The notes below the pieces were generated by a model. It was not told where the DNA came from. It saw nothing but the letters and a program-made list of their open reading frames with translations, and did no database searches. From JADHUC01 sp964617665 (GTDB lineage Bacteria > Planctomycetota > Planctomycetia > Pirellulales > Pirellulaceae), in contig CAZUAH010000318.1 of assembly GCA_964617665.1 (NCBI GenBank), forward strand, positions 1 to 15,381: a stretch of 15,381 bases of DNA. The letters run 5' to 3'. This document shows positions 1-8,383 of the stretch, piece after piece. A program made the position numbers and the translations under genes. How positions within the stretch are numbered: the first letter of the stretch is position 1; every line of letters starts with the position of its first letter.

Positions 1-2
1 AG

Positions 3-257
3 TACCTGAAAGAGAGCATGCCCTGCTCGACGATCCTGTACAACGGCAACCCGATTACCATAACGCCGCCGAACCATGTCGAGTTGAAGGTCGAATACTG
101 CGAACCGGGCGCCAAGGGCGATACGGCGACGAACGTGACCAAACCCTGCAAGGTCGAAACCGGCGCCGAATTCATCTGTCCCGCGTTTATCAACATTGGC
201 AATGTCGTCAAGATCGACACTAGAACCGGCGAGTATGTCGAACGGGTCAGCACATAG
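3..257 (+). CDS. efp: Elongation factor P, C-terminal part (5' end outside the window)
   Basis: EF-P binds the ribosome next to the P-site tRNA and restores peptide-bond formation at polyproline stretches. Only the last 84 codons are present; the open frame runs in from the left edge, so the ATG at 18 is internal, not a start. What can be read is the C-terminal OB-fold region: a strand ending in NPITITPPNHVELKV, then the signature EPGAKGDTATNVTKP, then LETG-like VETGAEFICPAFINIGN, ending in DTRTGEYVERVST. These match the family closely. The N-terminal KOW-like domain with the lysine that is modified lies outside the window. The stop codon TAG at 255-257 directly touches the ATG of epmA, so the two genes are almost surely one transcript and the partner supports the beta-lysylated type of EF-P. 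Confidence 0.95.
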   Translation, partial: YLKESMPCSTILYNGNPITITPPNHVELKVEYCEPGAKGDTATNVTKPCKVETGAEFICPAFINIGNVVKIDTRTGEYVERVST

Positions 258-1256
258 ATGTGCCCAAGTGGATCTTCTTCCGACGATTTCGCGCCCACTG
301 CTTCGTTGGAGACCCTGAAGCTACGAGCCGGCTTGCTGCGGCGGTTGAGAGCATTCTTCGACAGCCGCGGCTTTCTGGAAGTAGAAACGCCGCTGCTGTC
401 CGCCGACACTGTCATTGACAGGCATCTGGATCCGCTACCGGTTACGTTGTTCGACGATCCTCGCGATCCGGCGGTTGGGCGAACAATGTGGCTTCAGACG
501 TCGCCCGAGTTTGCGATGAAGCGGCTGCTGGCGGCCGGGGCCACCGCCACCTATCAAATCACACGATCGTTCCGCGGTGGCGAAGCCGGAACGCAGCACA
601 ACCCGGAGTTCACGATTGTGGAGTGGTATCGGGTCGGCGATGCCATGGACGAAGGAATGCTGCTTCTTGCCGAATTGGCGGAGGAAATGCTGGAAGCCGG
701 CCCAGCGGGGCGACTGACGTATCGAGTCGCATTCCTAACGCATGTCGGCCTGGATCCGCACACGGCGACATGTGAACAGTTGGCCGATGCATCCCGCAAG
801 CACCAACTCTCGCCGCCATCCGGTTTGGCGTTGGACGACCGCGATGGCTGGCTTGATCTGTTACTGGTCGAACTGGTCGAACCGCACCTGGGACAGGAAG
901 CCCCGACGATTCTGTACGACTATCCGGCCAGTCAGGCGGCACTGGCCCGAGTGCGCGACGACGATCCGCCGGTTGCCGAACGCTTCGAGTTGTATGTGCG
1001 CGGTGTCGAGTTGGCAAATGGATACCACGAACTCGTGGATCCAAGAGTATTGCGACAGCGCAACCAAGCGACCAATCGCCAGCGAGCCGACGAAGGTAAG
1101 TACACGCTGCCGGAAGAAAGCCGATTGCTATTGGCCATGCAGCATGGCTTGCCGTCGTGCACGGGTGTCGCATTGGGCTTCGACCGTGTGGTCATGTCGG
1201 CGGCTGGCCTTGCGGATATCTCCGAGGCGATGGCCTTCTCGATTGAGAAGGCGTAA
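258..1256 (+). CDS. epmA: EF-P--(R)-beta-lysine ligase EpmA (GenX/PoxA/YjeA)
   Basis: EpmA is a class II lysyl-tRNA-synthetase paralogue that activates (R)-beta-lysine with ATP and attaches it to a lysine of EF-P. The 332-residue length fits EpmA, which lacks the tRNA anticodon-binding domain of LysRS. Class II motifs are visible: motif 1 near FLEVETPLL (residues 39-47), the TSPEFAMKRLL segment (81-91), motif 2 starting FRGGEAGTQHNPEF (105-118) and continuing to EWYR (122-125), and motif 3 GVALGFDRVVM (303-313). ELANGYHEL (251-259) is also typical. The start ATG follows the efp stop codon with no intervening base and has no clear Shine-Dalgarno site, which suggests translational coupling to efp. 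The start could be slightly further in, but nothing favours that. No epmB is seen nearby. Family assignment is firm. Confidence 0.95.
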   Translation: MCPSGSSSDDFAPTASLETLKLRAGLLRRLRAFFDSRGFLEVETPLLSADTVIDRHLDPLPVTLFDDPRDPAVGRTMWLQTSPEFAMKRLLAAGATATYQITRSFRGGEAGTQHNPEFTIVEWYRVGDAMDEGMLLLAELAEEMLEAGPAGRLTYRVAFLTHVGLDPHTATCEQLADASRKHQLSPPSGLALDDRDGWLDLLLVELVEPHLGQEAPTILYDYPASQAALARVRDDDPPVAERFELYVRGVELANGYHELVDPRVLRQRNQATNRQRADEGKYTLPEESRLLLAMQHGLPSCTGVALGFDRVVMSAAGLADISEAMAFSIEKA

Positions 1257-1260
1257 GATT

Positions 1261-1284
1261 GGAGTCGGCTGAGTCCGAATCTCC
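1261..1284 (+). terminator. Weak hairpin just after epmA, possible terminator
   Basis: Four bases after the epmA stop, GGAGTCGG (1261-1268) can pair with CCGA (1275-1278) and CTCC (1281-1284) around a 6-nt loop with a 2-nt bulge. There is no T-run after it, so it is not a canonical intrinsic terminator. The larger palindrome downstream may serve this role instead. Confidence 0.22.
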
Positions 1285-1340
1285 GCTCGGCGAGTGGTGT
1301 TGCCCGGATGTCAGCTTGGTTGTTTGAGGGTGTTACAGAG

Positions 1341-1413
1341 TTGGGTGGGCGAAGCTCCTGCTGAGCCGAAATCCCGGCACCAGCGCGGCTCGGCAGGAGC
1401 CTCGCCCTCCCGA
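1341..1413. repeat. Long imperfect palindromic repeat, arms about 28 bp
   Basis: The left arm (1341-1368) and right arm (1386-1413) are reverse complements with only about four mismatches, around a 17-nt centre. The shared core is GGCGAAGCTCCTGCTGAGCC on the left and its complement GGCTCGGCAGGAGCCTCGCC on the right. As RNA it would form a very stable hairpin between epmA and the membrane protease gene and could act as a terminator or mRNA-end stabiliser. From memory, sequences of the form GGCGAGGCTCCTGCCGAGCC recur in intergenic regions of Pirellula-type planctomycetes, which points to a multicopy REP/MITE-like element. That is recall, not a search. The palindrome itself is seen directly. Confidence 0.8.
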
Positions 1414-1429
1414 AAACAGTCGATTATGG

Positions 1430-2449
1430 TTGGTCCGATTCCGCTACACCGCAGCTATTTCCGAAACTGACGAGATGCAAGAGAACGGGAATTCGCCGCA
1501 CGACGAATCTAACACTCCTCTGCCGGAGGAACGGGACGCGTTGGCCGAGGTCTACCAGTCGCCTTTCGCTGCGCCGTCGGGCGAAGAAGAGATTGTGGTA
1601 GCCGAGGTCGTCGAACCGGTACAAAGGAAGCCACGCATTTGGACGGTAGCGTGCGTCGGATTGCTGACGCTTCCCGTTGCGATCCTCGTCGCCGGAGGAG
1701 TGGTGGCCTTTGTTGCGATCGCGGATGCCGGCGTCGAGGTGTTTCAAAACGGAGGATTCAAGAGTTGGTTCGAGGACTACTCCCAGACGCGTCTAGGGCT
1801 GGCCGTGCTGGTCCTACCTGGCCAAGCTGTCTTCCTGGTGATGGCCGTCGGTGCGGCCGTGCTGTCGCCGAAACCGCTCTCGCAACGTCTGGGATTGGGC
1901 TGTGGTGTGTTGCCACTGTGGACGTGGTTCGTTTTTGTGATCGCCACGCCGATCGTCAGTGTTCTGTCTTCGGAGTTGCTCTCTTGGTTCGTTGATGACC
2001 TTAGCGAGCAACTGAAGATGATGGAACAGATGATGTATGCTCACACAGATGGGTTTATGGTGGGACTCATCTTGATGGTGGCCGTCGTCCCTGGCGTGGT
2101 CGAGGAGTTGATGTTTCGCGGGTACATCCAGACGCGTCTGGCCGAACGCTGGCACCCTGCATTGGCGATCGTCATCAGTGCGGTCTTGTTTTCGATGGCG
2201 CACTTAGACCCGGTCCACATGCTCGGAGTCATTCCACTGGGACTATGGCTTGGCGCTGTAGCGTGGCGAGCAGATTCGGTCTTGCCGGCCATGCTATGCC
2301 ACGCTGCCAACAACACCCTCGCTGTAGCCGCGACGAAATACGGGCAAATGCAGACGCTGGATTTGGCGCTGGACCCGATGACAATGAGTGCTCTGGTGAT
2401 CAGCCTGCCGGCATTTCTCTTGTCGCTCTACATCTTTCGCTCAAACTGA
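1430..2449 (+). CDS. CPBP-family intramembrane metalloprotease (CAAX protease/Abi type)
   Basis: CPBP proteases are multi-pass membrane enzymes with a metal site built from EExxxR and two later histidine motifs; in eukaryotes the relatives process prenylated CAAX proteins, while bacterial substrates are mostly unknown. The core is complete here: EELMFR (residues 225-230), FSMAHLDPVH (254-263, with H258), and CHAANNT (290-296, with H291 and N294/N295). Hydrophobic segments lie near 71-99, 122-147, 155-180, 209-223, 244-279 and 319-336, so the protein is in the inner membrane. The first 65 residues are acidic, proline-rich and probably cytoplasmic and disordered. No clear Shine-Dalgarno site precedes 1430; the ATG at 1475 (residue 16) is a good alternative start and lies further from the palindromic repeat. 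The 3' end overlaps the convergent Nudix-like gene by 9 bp. Confidence 0.9.
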   Translation: MVRFRYTAAISETDEMQENGNSPHDESNTPLPEERDALAEVYQSPFAAPSGEEEIVVAEVVEPVQRKPRIWTVACVGLLTLPVAILVAGGVVAFVAIADAGVEVFQNGGFKSWFEDYSQTRLGLAVLVLPGQAVFLVMAVGAAVLSPKPLSQRLGLGCGVLPLWTWFVFVIATPIVSVLSSELLSWFVDDLSEQLKMMEQMMYAHTDGFMVGLILMVAVVPGVVEELMFRGYIQTRLAERWHPALAIVISAVLFSMAHLDPVHMLGVIPLGLWLGAVAWRADSVLPAMLCHAANNTLAVAATKYGQMQTLDLALDPMTMSALVISLPAFLLSLYIFRSN

Positions 2450-3067
2450 GCCGTCGGCGGCAAACAACGCTTCGAGACAAATTTGCGACCAACTCTCGAA
2501 TCCGTCCAAGTCGGACAGCAATTCGTCGACCGGTACAAAACGAGCGTCCTCGATTTCACTTTCCCTAGGACGCACCTCCGGAGATTCGACGTCGAAGATG
2601 TGCACGACACCCAAATGCACTTTGCCCACTTCCGTTTGGTCGTCGTTGATCAATCCGACGCACTGTTCGTTGTATTTGGTCTCGATGAAGACTTCTTCGA
2701 CCAGTTCGCGACGCATGCCTTCGTCGTAGGGGTTGATTTCGTCCGCATCGTCCGACGAAATGTGCCCACCGATGCCAACGCTGTGTTTGCTGTGCAAACG
2801 CTGCTCGCCCTGCCCGGTACCTCGCGTGTATCGGAAGAGGCTCGCTCGTCCCGACTCGTCCGCGTAGCGAAAAATCACGTAGGGGATCAGCTGCTTGTAG
2901 CCCGGATCCTCTTCCATTTCGCTACGAGGCCGGTAGCTGGTGTGTTCTGGACTGAGTAGTTCCTCCAGGTAACCGCCGACATTGGCTGTGAACCCCTCGA
3001 AATACCCAAGCTGATGAAACAACTCGGTCGGCACGACCAGTACACGCTCGGTTCCTACAAGTGACAT
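2441..3067 (-). CDS. Nudix-like hydrolase (predicted phosphoesterase, COG4112-like)
   Basis: Nudix enzymes cleave nucleoside diphosphates linked to another group, using a Mg-binding box GX5EX7REUXEEXGU. Here the segment from GIGGH (residues 98-102) to RELVEEVFI (120-128) of a 208-residue protein clearly corresponds to that box, including the REUxEE acidic core. However, the distance from G101 to R120 is 5 residues longer than the consensus and the final Gly is Phe. This resembles the group annotated as predicted MutT-family phosphoesterases (COG4112), as far as I recall. The ATG at 3067 was chosen because AGGAAAGGA lies 5 nt upstream; a start 9 codons earlier (3094) is possible but has no such site. 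The protein has no signal peptide and should be cytoplasmic. Substrate unknown. It lies downstream of, and on the same strand as, the large TPR gene, but with a gap of about 300 bp. Confidence 0.8.
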   Translation of the reverse strand: MSLVGTERVLVVPTELFHQLGYFEGFTANVGGYLEELLSPEHTSYRPRSEMEEDPGYKQLIPYVIFRYADESGRASLFRYTRGTGQGEQRLHSKHSVGIGGHISSDDADEINPYDEGMRRELVEEVFIETKYNEQCVGLINDDQTEVGKVHLGVVHIFDVESPEVRPRESEIEDARFVPVDELLSDLDGFESWSQICLEALFAADGSV

Positions 3068-3072
3068 GTGCG

Positions 3073-3082
3073 TCCTTTCCTT
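3073..3082 (-). promoter_or_regulatory. Ribosome binding site of the Nudix-like gene
   Basis: On the minus strand AAGGAAAGGA lies 5 nt before the ATG at 3067. Good Shine-Dalgarno sites are rare in this window, so it helps decide in favour of this start over the upstream ATG at 3094. Confidence 0.5.
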
Positions 3083-3094
3083 GTGTGGCTCCAC

Positions 3095-3370
3095 GCGAAC
3101 TCGGACTGGGGATACATAATTCGGGATACGTGATGCGAGGAAGAAAAGTCAGACACCAGACCTGGCGTGACTCTGGATTTTCATAGGCGGGACTTCCACG
3201 TCCGCTCGCGACTTGGGCACCGATTCAGCCTTTCATCCTACATCACCATTGTCAAGCCAACTGTTCACTGCCGCTGCCTCCGATCCCGTACCTCGACACC
3301 TCATCCCGCTCAATATACCGGTTCCCGCAGCGATTGACGAGGAGACGGGCAGACGGACGGCAAATCGTCG
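3095..3370. other. Intergenic region between the TPR/C39 gene and the Nudix-like gene
   Basis: No convincing gene is seen. Short open frames here have no family features and run into the antisense of the TPR gene. One hairpin can be drawn: AGTCAGACACCAG (3147-3159) against CTGGCGTGACT (3162-3172), pairing CTGG, GT and GACT around a short loop with a 2-nt bulge. It could end the minus-strand transcript of the TPR gene, or be a degenerate repeat. There is no T-run after it in either direction. A second short inverted element, GCGGGAC/GTCCGC, lies near 3187-3205. Confidence 0.4.
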
Positions 3371-6300
3371 TTACCAAGATGATATCCATCGAAAGCAGAG
3401 CCACAACTTGGCGCCCAATGTACCGCGATGCTTCGCAAGTGCTGCCAACGAGCGGCGGTAGGCAAGACGTCTGGCAGGTTCCTGGGGATACGTCTTGTAA
3501 GCTGCTCGCGCGCGGACCATCTTCTGTCGAGCTTCTCGGAACACGTGGCCCGCTTGGTCCGACGGTGCCTCGGCCATTGCGACGATCCCCTCGATCATCG
3601 TCAGCAGGAACTGGTAGTCATCATCCAACGACTCAACATCGACGCCTGCCAAGTGCTCCTTCGCTGCAGAGATGTTCCTGCCAAACGCCTCGTCAATGGC
3701 GAGCCACAGGTGATGTAGATGCTGGCCGAAGGCCGGAGGTAACGTCAGTGCGAGACGACTGGCCTCGGCCGCCTCCGCTTCGCGGCCTGTGGCCCGCAGA
3801 CCTTCGGCTACGTTCACTAGCATCCACGCTTCGATATCCTCACGATCGCGCCAGTCCGACTGCCAACGTGCGGCCAATTGGTACTCTCGCAATCCAGTCA
3901 AACCGTAACCTGCGGATCCCCAAGTGAAGGTGCGCTCTCGTAGCCAATCCCTGTTCTTCCGAACGAAGCGTTTTAGCTTCTGTGCATTGTTGGACTGCAG
4001 CAATGCCTCGAAATACGCATACGTCGCCCGCTCGCCGATTTCGCCGCATTCACACAACTTTGGCAATTGTTCAGCACATTTCCAGTTGCCGCGCGACGTG
4101 CAAAGCTTGACCCACTGTGGCCCGACTTCGACCTGTGTAGCCTCCTCAAACAGCAAGTCCTCCAATGTCTGCCGAATCGCGTCTTCCCAGCCGGCATCCA
4201 CTAACGCCTCGATGGAAGCAGAAATCGGCCACGGACTATCGCATGGCATCGTCGCCACTCGCTTCAACGCTTCGCAGGCTTCATCTTTCCGTGCACGTTT
4301 GGCCGCCAACTGTGTCTCACGTGCCGTTACGAAAGGACTGCCGGAATGCGTACGAAGCGTGGCAATCGTTTCGGCTGCTGCCGCGAGATCCCCGTCCTCG
4401 AATTGCAAGTCGAACAGGCCGTTTCCTGCGAACTCGTAGGCGGGATTCAGCTCAACGGCACGTTGGTAGGCTTCGCGCCCGCCCTCACGATCGTCGTGCA
4501 GCAATCGTGCCTCGCCCAAGTATCCATATCCCACTTCGTACTGAGGCCGCAAACGGACGAGCATCTCCGACGCCTCAAGGTATCCGGCTTCGTCTCGAAC
4601 CAGTGCATTCCAGTCGGCCAGCCGCGACCACGCTTCGAAGAAATATGGCTCGTCCTCAACGACCTTTCGCATTTCGGCGATGGCGTCATTCAGGTTGCCC
4701 TGTTCGGCATCCAGCCAAGCTGACCGAGCACGGAGAATGATCGGTGGACGGTCTTTCCACGGAGACGGGCGGCAAGCCTCCTTCGCCTCGTCCCATCGGC
4801 CGGCGTAGGCGAGCGACACGACACGCATGTCGTAGGCGTCCTCGCACCTTGGGCTCAGTTTGAACACTTTATCCAACGCCGCCATGCGCTCGTCCATCTC
4901 GTCCGGAGCGTCCAGCAGTCTGGCCAACATCAGCCACGAGCGCGCCTCGCCCGCGCGGAGAACCGTCAGTTCACGTGCCGCCTCCAAGGCTCGCTCGGGA
5001 TAACCAAGTTGTTCTGCCCAGTCGTTCAGCAGATCCCAAGCCCGTTCATAGCCTGGATCGCGTTGGACGGCAGCATGAATGCACTCCAAGGCCTCATCAC
5101 GCTCCTCTAGCCGCCAGAGCTTTTCCGCCAAGAGGATTCGGTTGGAGATATCCAACGGGCTCCGCCCAACCGCATTCTCCAACAACTCCCGCGAACGATC
5201 GAAGTCGCCACGCCGATCGTGCAAATCGCACAATGCCCGTACGACCGTGCCCCAATCGGGGTTGATTTGATGGGCCGTTTCGAGCGACTCCAACTCCGCG
5301 TCGCCGTCTGCGCGGGCACGGCAAACGGTGGCACGGTCCAGCCACAGCCTTGGCAGCAACGGGAATCGCTCGGTCGCCTGACACGCAAGCTGCCAAGCCT
5401 CGTCCAGTTGATCCATGTCTAGCAGTTGACCAATGATCGCGGACCACGCGTGCCAAAGATCGGGTCGGGCATCAAGGGCATCGCGTAGAAGAGCCAATAA
5501 CTCCTTCGGCTCAAGCGTATCGCGGGCGCGAGCCTGAAATTCCAGCAGCCCGTCACCAAACATGACTTGTTCGACCAACTGGTCCTTCACAAAACTCAGC
5601 ACTTCGCGACGTTCGCCGACCGTCTCGCAAAGATCAATCAACTCGGCGATGGCGTAGTCGTTGTCGACGGACAATTCGATGGCACGCCGCAGTGATTGCT
5701 TTGCCTCGTCAATCCGCTCCTCAACTCGAAGCACATGAGCACGGACGACGAAATACGACGGATTTGTTGGCTCCAACTGGCCGGCTATGTCAAGTTCCTG
5801 CCACGCCTCCTCGAACCGACGTTCGTCGGTCAGTACGAGCGACAATTCGCGGCGGACCCAAGCGTCGTCGGGGTGAGCGGCGATCACGCGACGGATTACC
5901 GATTCGCGTGCTTCGGGCGGCTCGTCGCGTAACCATTCAATCCACAATTCGTGCAACGGATGGTGGTGCGGAAACCGATCGGCCGCCTGCTCCAGATGTG
6001 CCAGTGCCTCGGCCGTGTCCTTTGTCTCGGTTAAAAGGTGCGTAACGGCACGGTGGGCGTCAATCGCCAGAGGTTGTTGACGCAGGATTTCCTGCCAATG
6101 AGCCAGGGCTTCGGTCAGACGTCCATCGGCCGACGCCAAGCGAGCCGCTGTGCGAAGCCACTCGCCTTCCGGCGTTTTGCCCTTGGCCTGCTCCATAAGC
6201 TCTTCGGCCCTGTCCATGTTCTCCGTGCTGCAAACCAAGTAGGCGTCGGCGGCGAACAGCAGCAACTCGTCGTCGTCCGGGCGCAATTGCAGTGCCTGTT

Positions 6301-8383
6301 CGACCACCTCCAATGCCTCGCCGGTGCGATCCAACTGAAGGTAGGCCGAAAAGAGAGTACGGCCCGGCAGGCTGGATTTACGGCCAAAACGATCAAAACG
6401 ATTCCGGAGAAACTGCAAAGCACGCTCGGTCTGCTTGCGGCAGGTCGACGCAGAGAAGTATCCGCGGGAGAACTGCTCCTCTTTGTCCGCCAGACACGCG
6501 GCGAATCGGTACAACTCCAACGATTCGTCGAATCGTCGTTGGTCCCAATAGATGTTCGCAAGAATGTAGTAGTTGGCGCCCTCGGTCGGCCAGCGTCGCA
6601 TAGCCCGGCGAAGCAACCAGACGGCGTCCTCGTGCCGCCGGGCGTCCACACGTAGCTCCTGGGCGTACTGCTGCCAGAAGATCGGATGCGTTTCCTTTTT
6701 CTCGCAAATAGTCCGATACGTCTCCAGTCGCTCATCACGCCGAGCGAAATCGCGCAGACAGGCCAGCCGCTCCAACTGCAGAGTCTGGTCCTCGGGATTG
6801 GCCTCCAACAGCTTCTCGACCGCAGCCAGATTCTCCGTTGGATCGCTGTCGTACATCGCCAAGCGACGACGAGCATGGTGTGCGAGTGCGTGATCGGCCG
6901 ACTTGACCTGCAGACGATCGCATATTTCCTGGGCTTCCTCGCGACGGTGTGCGATGAGGGCTTCGTCCAGGGCGTCGATCAAGTCCCACAACTCCGCGTC
7001 GGGCAGCTCGACTTCGTCAAGCTTCTCGCGATTCTTGGCCGGCACCAACGCCAGCCCGCGCGGTCCGTAAGCCTTGTATCGCTTCAGGATCTTGTCGGCC
7101 AATGCTTCGCCCGCGTTTCGCCAGAACGGGTCGCGGACGATCAACGTGCCTCGGCGTCCGTCATAGCCGATAACGGCCTGCAGGTGCGAGTTCCCGGGAT
7201 CCACTGTCGTGAAGGTGAATGGAATGCCACGATCCAGCAAAGCGACGGCACTGGATTCGGTTACAGTGAATTCGCGCGGAATCCATCCGTTTTCTTTGGC
7301 CCATTTGCGCTCGCTGTGGCCGCTAGTCCCGTTGTAACAGATCTCGTCGGCCACCTGCAGATGATCGGCCGACATCGACCAGTAGCGGCTGATCGCTGAA
7401 AGCGTGGCCGGTGCGCAAGTCACGTGGTGCTGACGCACAAAACCCACTGGCAGCGTGACCTTCTTGCCCTCTGCCCGTGCCGGGTCCTGCAGGCGTTCTG
7501 CAATCGCCTTGAAGAACTCGTCGTCCGTTTCGCCCGCGTGGCGTACTGCGCCTTCGATGTCGCCTTTGCGATAGGCGATCTCGGAACGCTGAGCGGCCAA
7601 CCACTTCTTCGCGTGTTTGTCCGCCAAAGGCGACAGCTCGGCAAAGCGTTCAAGGCTCTCGCCCGCCGCGTCGTATAACTCCAACTCCAACTGCAGCCCA
7701 TACAACTGTCCCGCGACCGCACTGCTTTCCAAGTGATCGGACGCCTCCGTCAGCAGTTGCATCGCCTCGTCGTCCCGGTCCATTAGCGTCAGCAAATGAC
7801 CTGCCGACTGCACGGCCGGCCGATACCAGGGTTGGATCTCCAGCGAACGGCGGGCAGCCTTGAGGGCTTCCTCGTAATGATCTTCATATTCGAGGCTCTG
7901 CGACCAACAGACTTCGATCCACGGACTATCGGGCGCCGTGTCCGATGCACGACGCAGCCACTCGTCGGCGGTATCAAAATCGCGCAGCATCGCAGCGATG
8001 CCACCGAACAATGCATACCATGATGACCGCATATCTGCCGTTGCATCATCGCGCAACTCGGAACGCGCGTGCATCCACCGCCATGCGTAGTACGGTCCAC
8101 GTCTCCGCCACAGGCAGTAAGCGAAGTAGTATTGTGCTTCCGGATCGGTCGGCTCGGCCCGCCACGCGCGGCGCATCAGCCAATTGCTCAGACGCGAAGC
8201 CCCAAGATGCACTGACAACCGCCCGGCGAATACCGTCGCCTTTGTCCCGGCCCACGTATCAAGCGGTCCCCAATCGGCAGTCGACTGGTAGGCCTGCAAG
8301 TACAGACCTTTTTCGTACAGCTCGATTGCGGCTCGCAGATCGTCCGTTGCGATTGGATCAGGTTGTAACGGCGTCGCGTTCAC
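3371..8383 (-). CDS. Giant TPR-repeat protein with embedded C39-like cysteine peptidase domain
   Basis: This 1670-residue protein has no signal peptide and no clear membrane segment, so it is probably cytoplasmic. Residues 1-300 and about 460-1620 are rich in paired amphipathic helices with TPR-type spacing, for example EEALKAARRSLEIQPWYRPA (171-190), GEALEVVEQALQLRPDDDEL (688-707) and DEALECIHAAVQRDPGYERA (1096-1115); TPR arrays are protein-binding scaffolds. Between them lies a papain-fold domain of the C39-like type (about 310-450): Q318 and C323 in QHHVTC, H400 in NSHLQAVIGYD and D418 in IVRDP supply the expected oxyanion Gln, Cys, His and Asp. So it may cleave or bind a peptide, but activity is inferred. 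The start codon is GTG at 8383; an in-frame stop lies just upstream and there is no clear Shine-Dalgarno site. The C-terminus ends in a short aromatic tail (LWLCFRWISSW). No ABC exporter or precursor peptide gene is adjacent, unlike classic C39 peptidases. Confidence 0.88.
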   Translation of the reverse strand: MNATPLQPDPIATDDLRAAIELYEKGLYLQAYQSTADWGPLDTWAGTKATVFAGRLSVHLGASRLSNWLMRRAWRAEPTDPEAQYYFAYCLWRRRGPYYAWRWMHARSELRDDATADMRSSWYALFGGIAAMLRDFDTADEWLRRASDTAPDSPWIEVCWSQSLEYEDHYEEALKAARRSLEIQPWYRPAVQSAGHLLTLMDRDDEAMQLLTEASDHLESSAVAGQLYGLQLELELYDAAGESLERFAELSPLADKHAKKWLAAQRSEIAYRKGDIEGAVRHAGETDDEFFKAIAERLQDPARAEGKKVTLPVGFVRQHHVTCAPATLSAISRYWSMSADHLQVADEICYNGTSGHSERKWAKENGWIPREFTVTESSAVALLDRGIPFTFTTVDPGNSHLQAVIGYDGRRGTLIVRDPFWRNAGEALADKILKRYKAYGPRGLALVPAKNREKLDEVELPDAELWDLIDALDEALIAHRREEAQEICDRLQVKSADHALAHHARRRLAMYDSDPTENLAAVEKLLEANPEDQTLQLERLACLRDFARRDERLETYRTICEKKETHPIFWQQYAQELRVDARRHEDAVWLLRRAMRRWPTEGANYYILANIYWDQRRFDESLELYRFAACLADKEEQFSRGYFSASTCRKQTERALQFLRNRFDRFGRKSSLPGRTLFSAYLQLDRTGEALEVVEQALQLRPDDDELLLFAADAYLVCSTENMDRAEELMEQAKGKTPEGEWLRTAARLASADGRLTEALAHWQEILRQQPLAIDAHRAVTHLLTETKDTAEALAHLEQAADRFPHHHPLHELWIEWLRDEPPEARESVIRRVIAAHPDDAWVRRELSLVLTDERRFEEAWQELDIAGQLEPTNPSYFVVRAHVLRVEERIDEAKQSLRRAIELSVDNDYAIAELIDLCETVGERREVLSFVKDQLVEQVMFGDGLLEFQARARDTLEPKELLALLRDALDARPDLWHAWSAIIGQLLDMDQLDEAWQLACQATERFPLLPRLWLDRATVCRARADGDAELESLETAHQINPDWGTVVRALCDLHDRRGDFDRSRELLENAVGRSPLDISNRILLAEKLWRLEERDEALECIHAAVQRDPGYERAWDLLNDWAEQLGYPERALEAARELTVLRAGEARSWLMLARLLDAPDEMDERMAALDKVFKLSPRCEDAYDMRVVSLAYAGRWDEAKEACRPSPWKDRPPIILRARSAWLDAEQGNLNDAIAEMRKVVEDEPYFFEAWSRLADWNALVRDEAGYLEASEMLVRLRPQYEVGYGYLGEARLLHDDREGGREAYQRAVELNPAYEFAGNGLFDLQFEDGDLAAAAETIATLRTHSGSPFVTARETQLAAKRARKDEACEALKRVATMPCDSPWPISASIEALVDAGWEDAIRQTLEDLLFEEATQVEVGPQWVKLCTSRGNWKCAEQLPKLCECGEIGERATYAYFEALLQSNNAQKLKRFVRKNRDWLRERTFTWGSAGYGLTGLREYQLAARWQSDWRDREDIEAWMLVNVAEGLRATGREAEAAEASRLALTLPPAFGQHLHHLWLAIDEAFGRNISAAKEHLAGVDVESLDDDYQFLLTMIEGIVAMAEAPSDQAGHVFREARQKMVRARAAYKTYPQEPARRLAYRRSLAALAKHRGTLGAKLWLCFRWISSW

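Noticed and set aside
610..1173. 187-codon minus-strand frame inside epmA
   Set aside because: Antisense to a gene with clear class II motifs; the composition is typical of a shadow frame.
3213..3927. Plus-strand frames opposite the end of the TPR/C39 gene
   Set aside because: Arg/Ser/Pro-rich products with no family features, mostly antisense to a well-supported gene.
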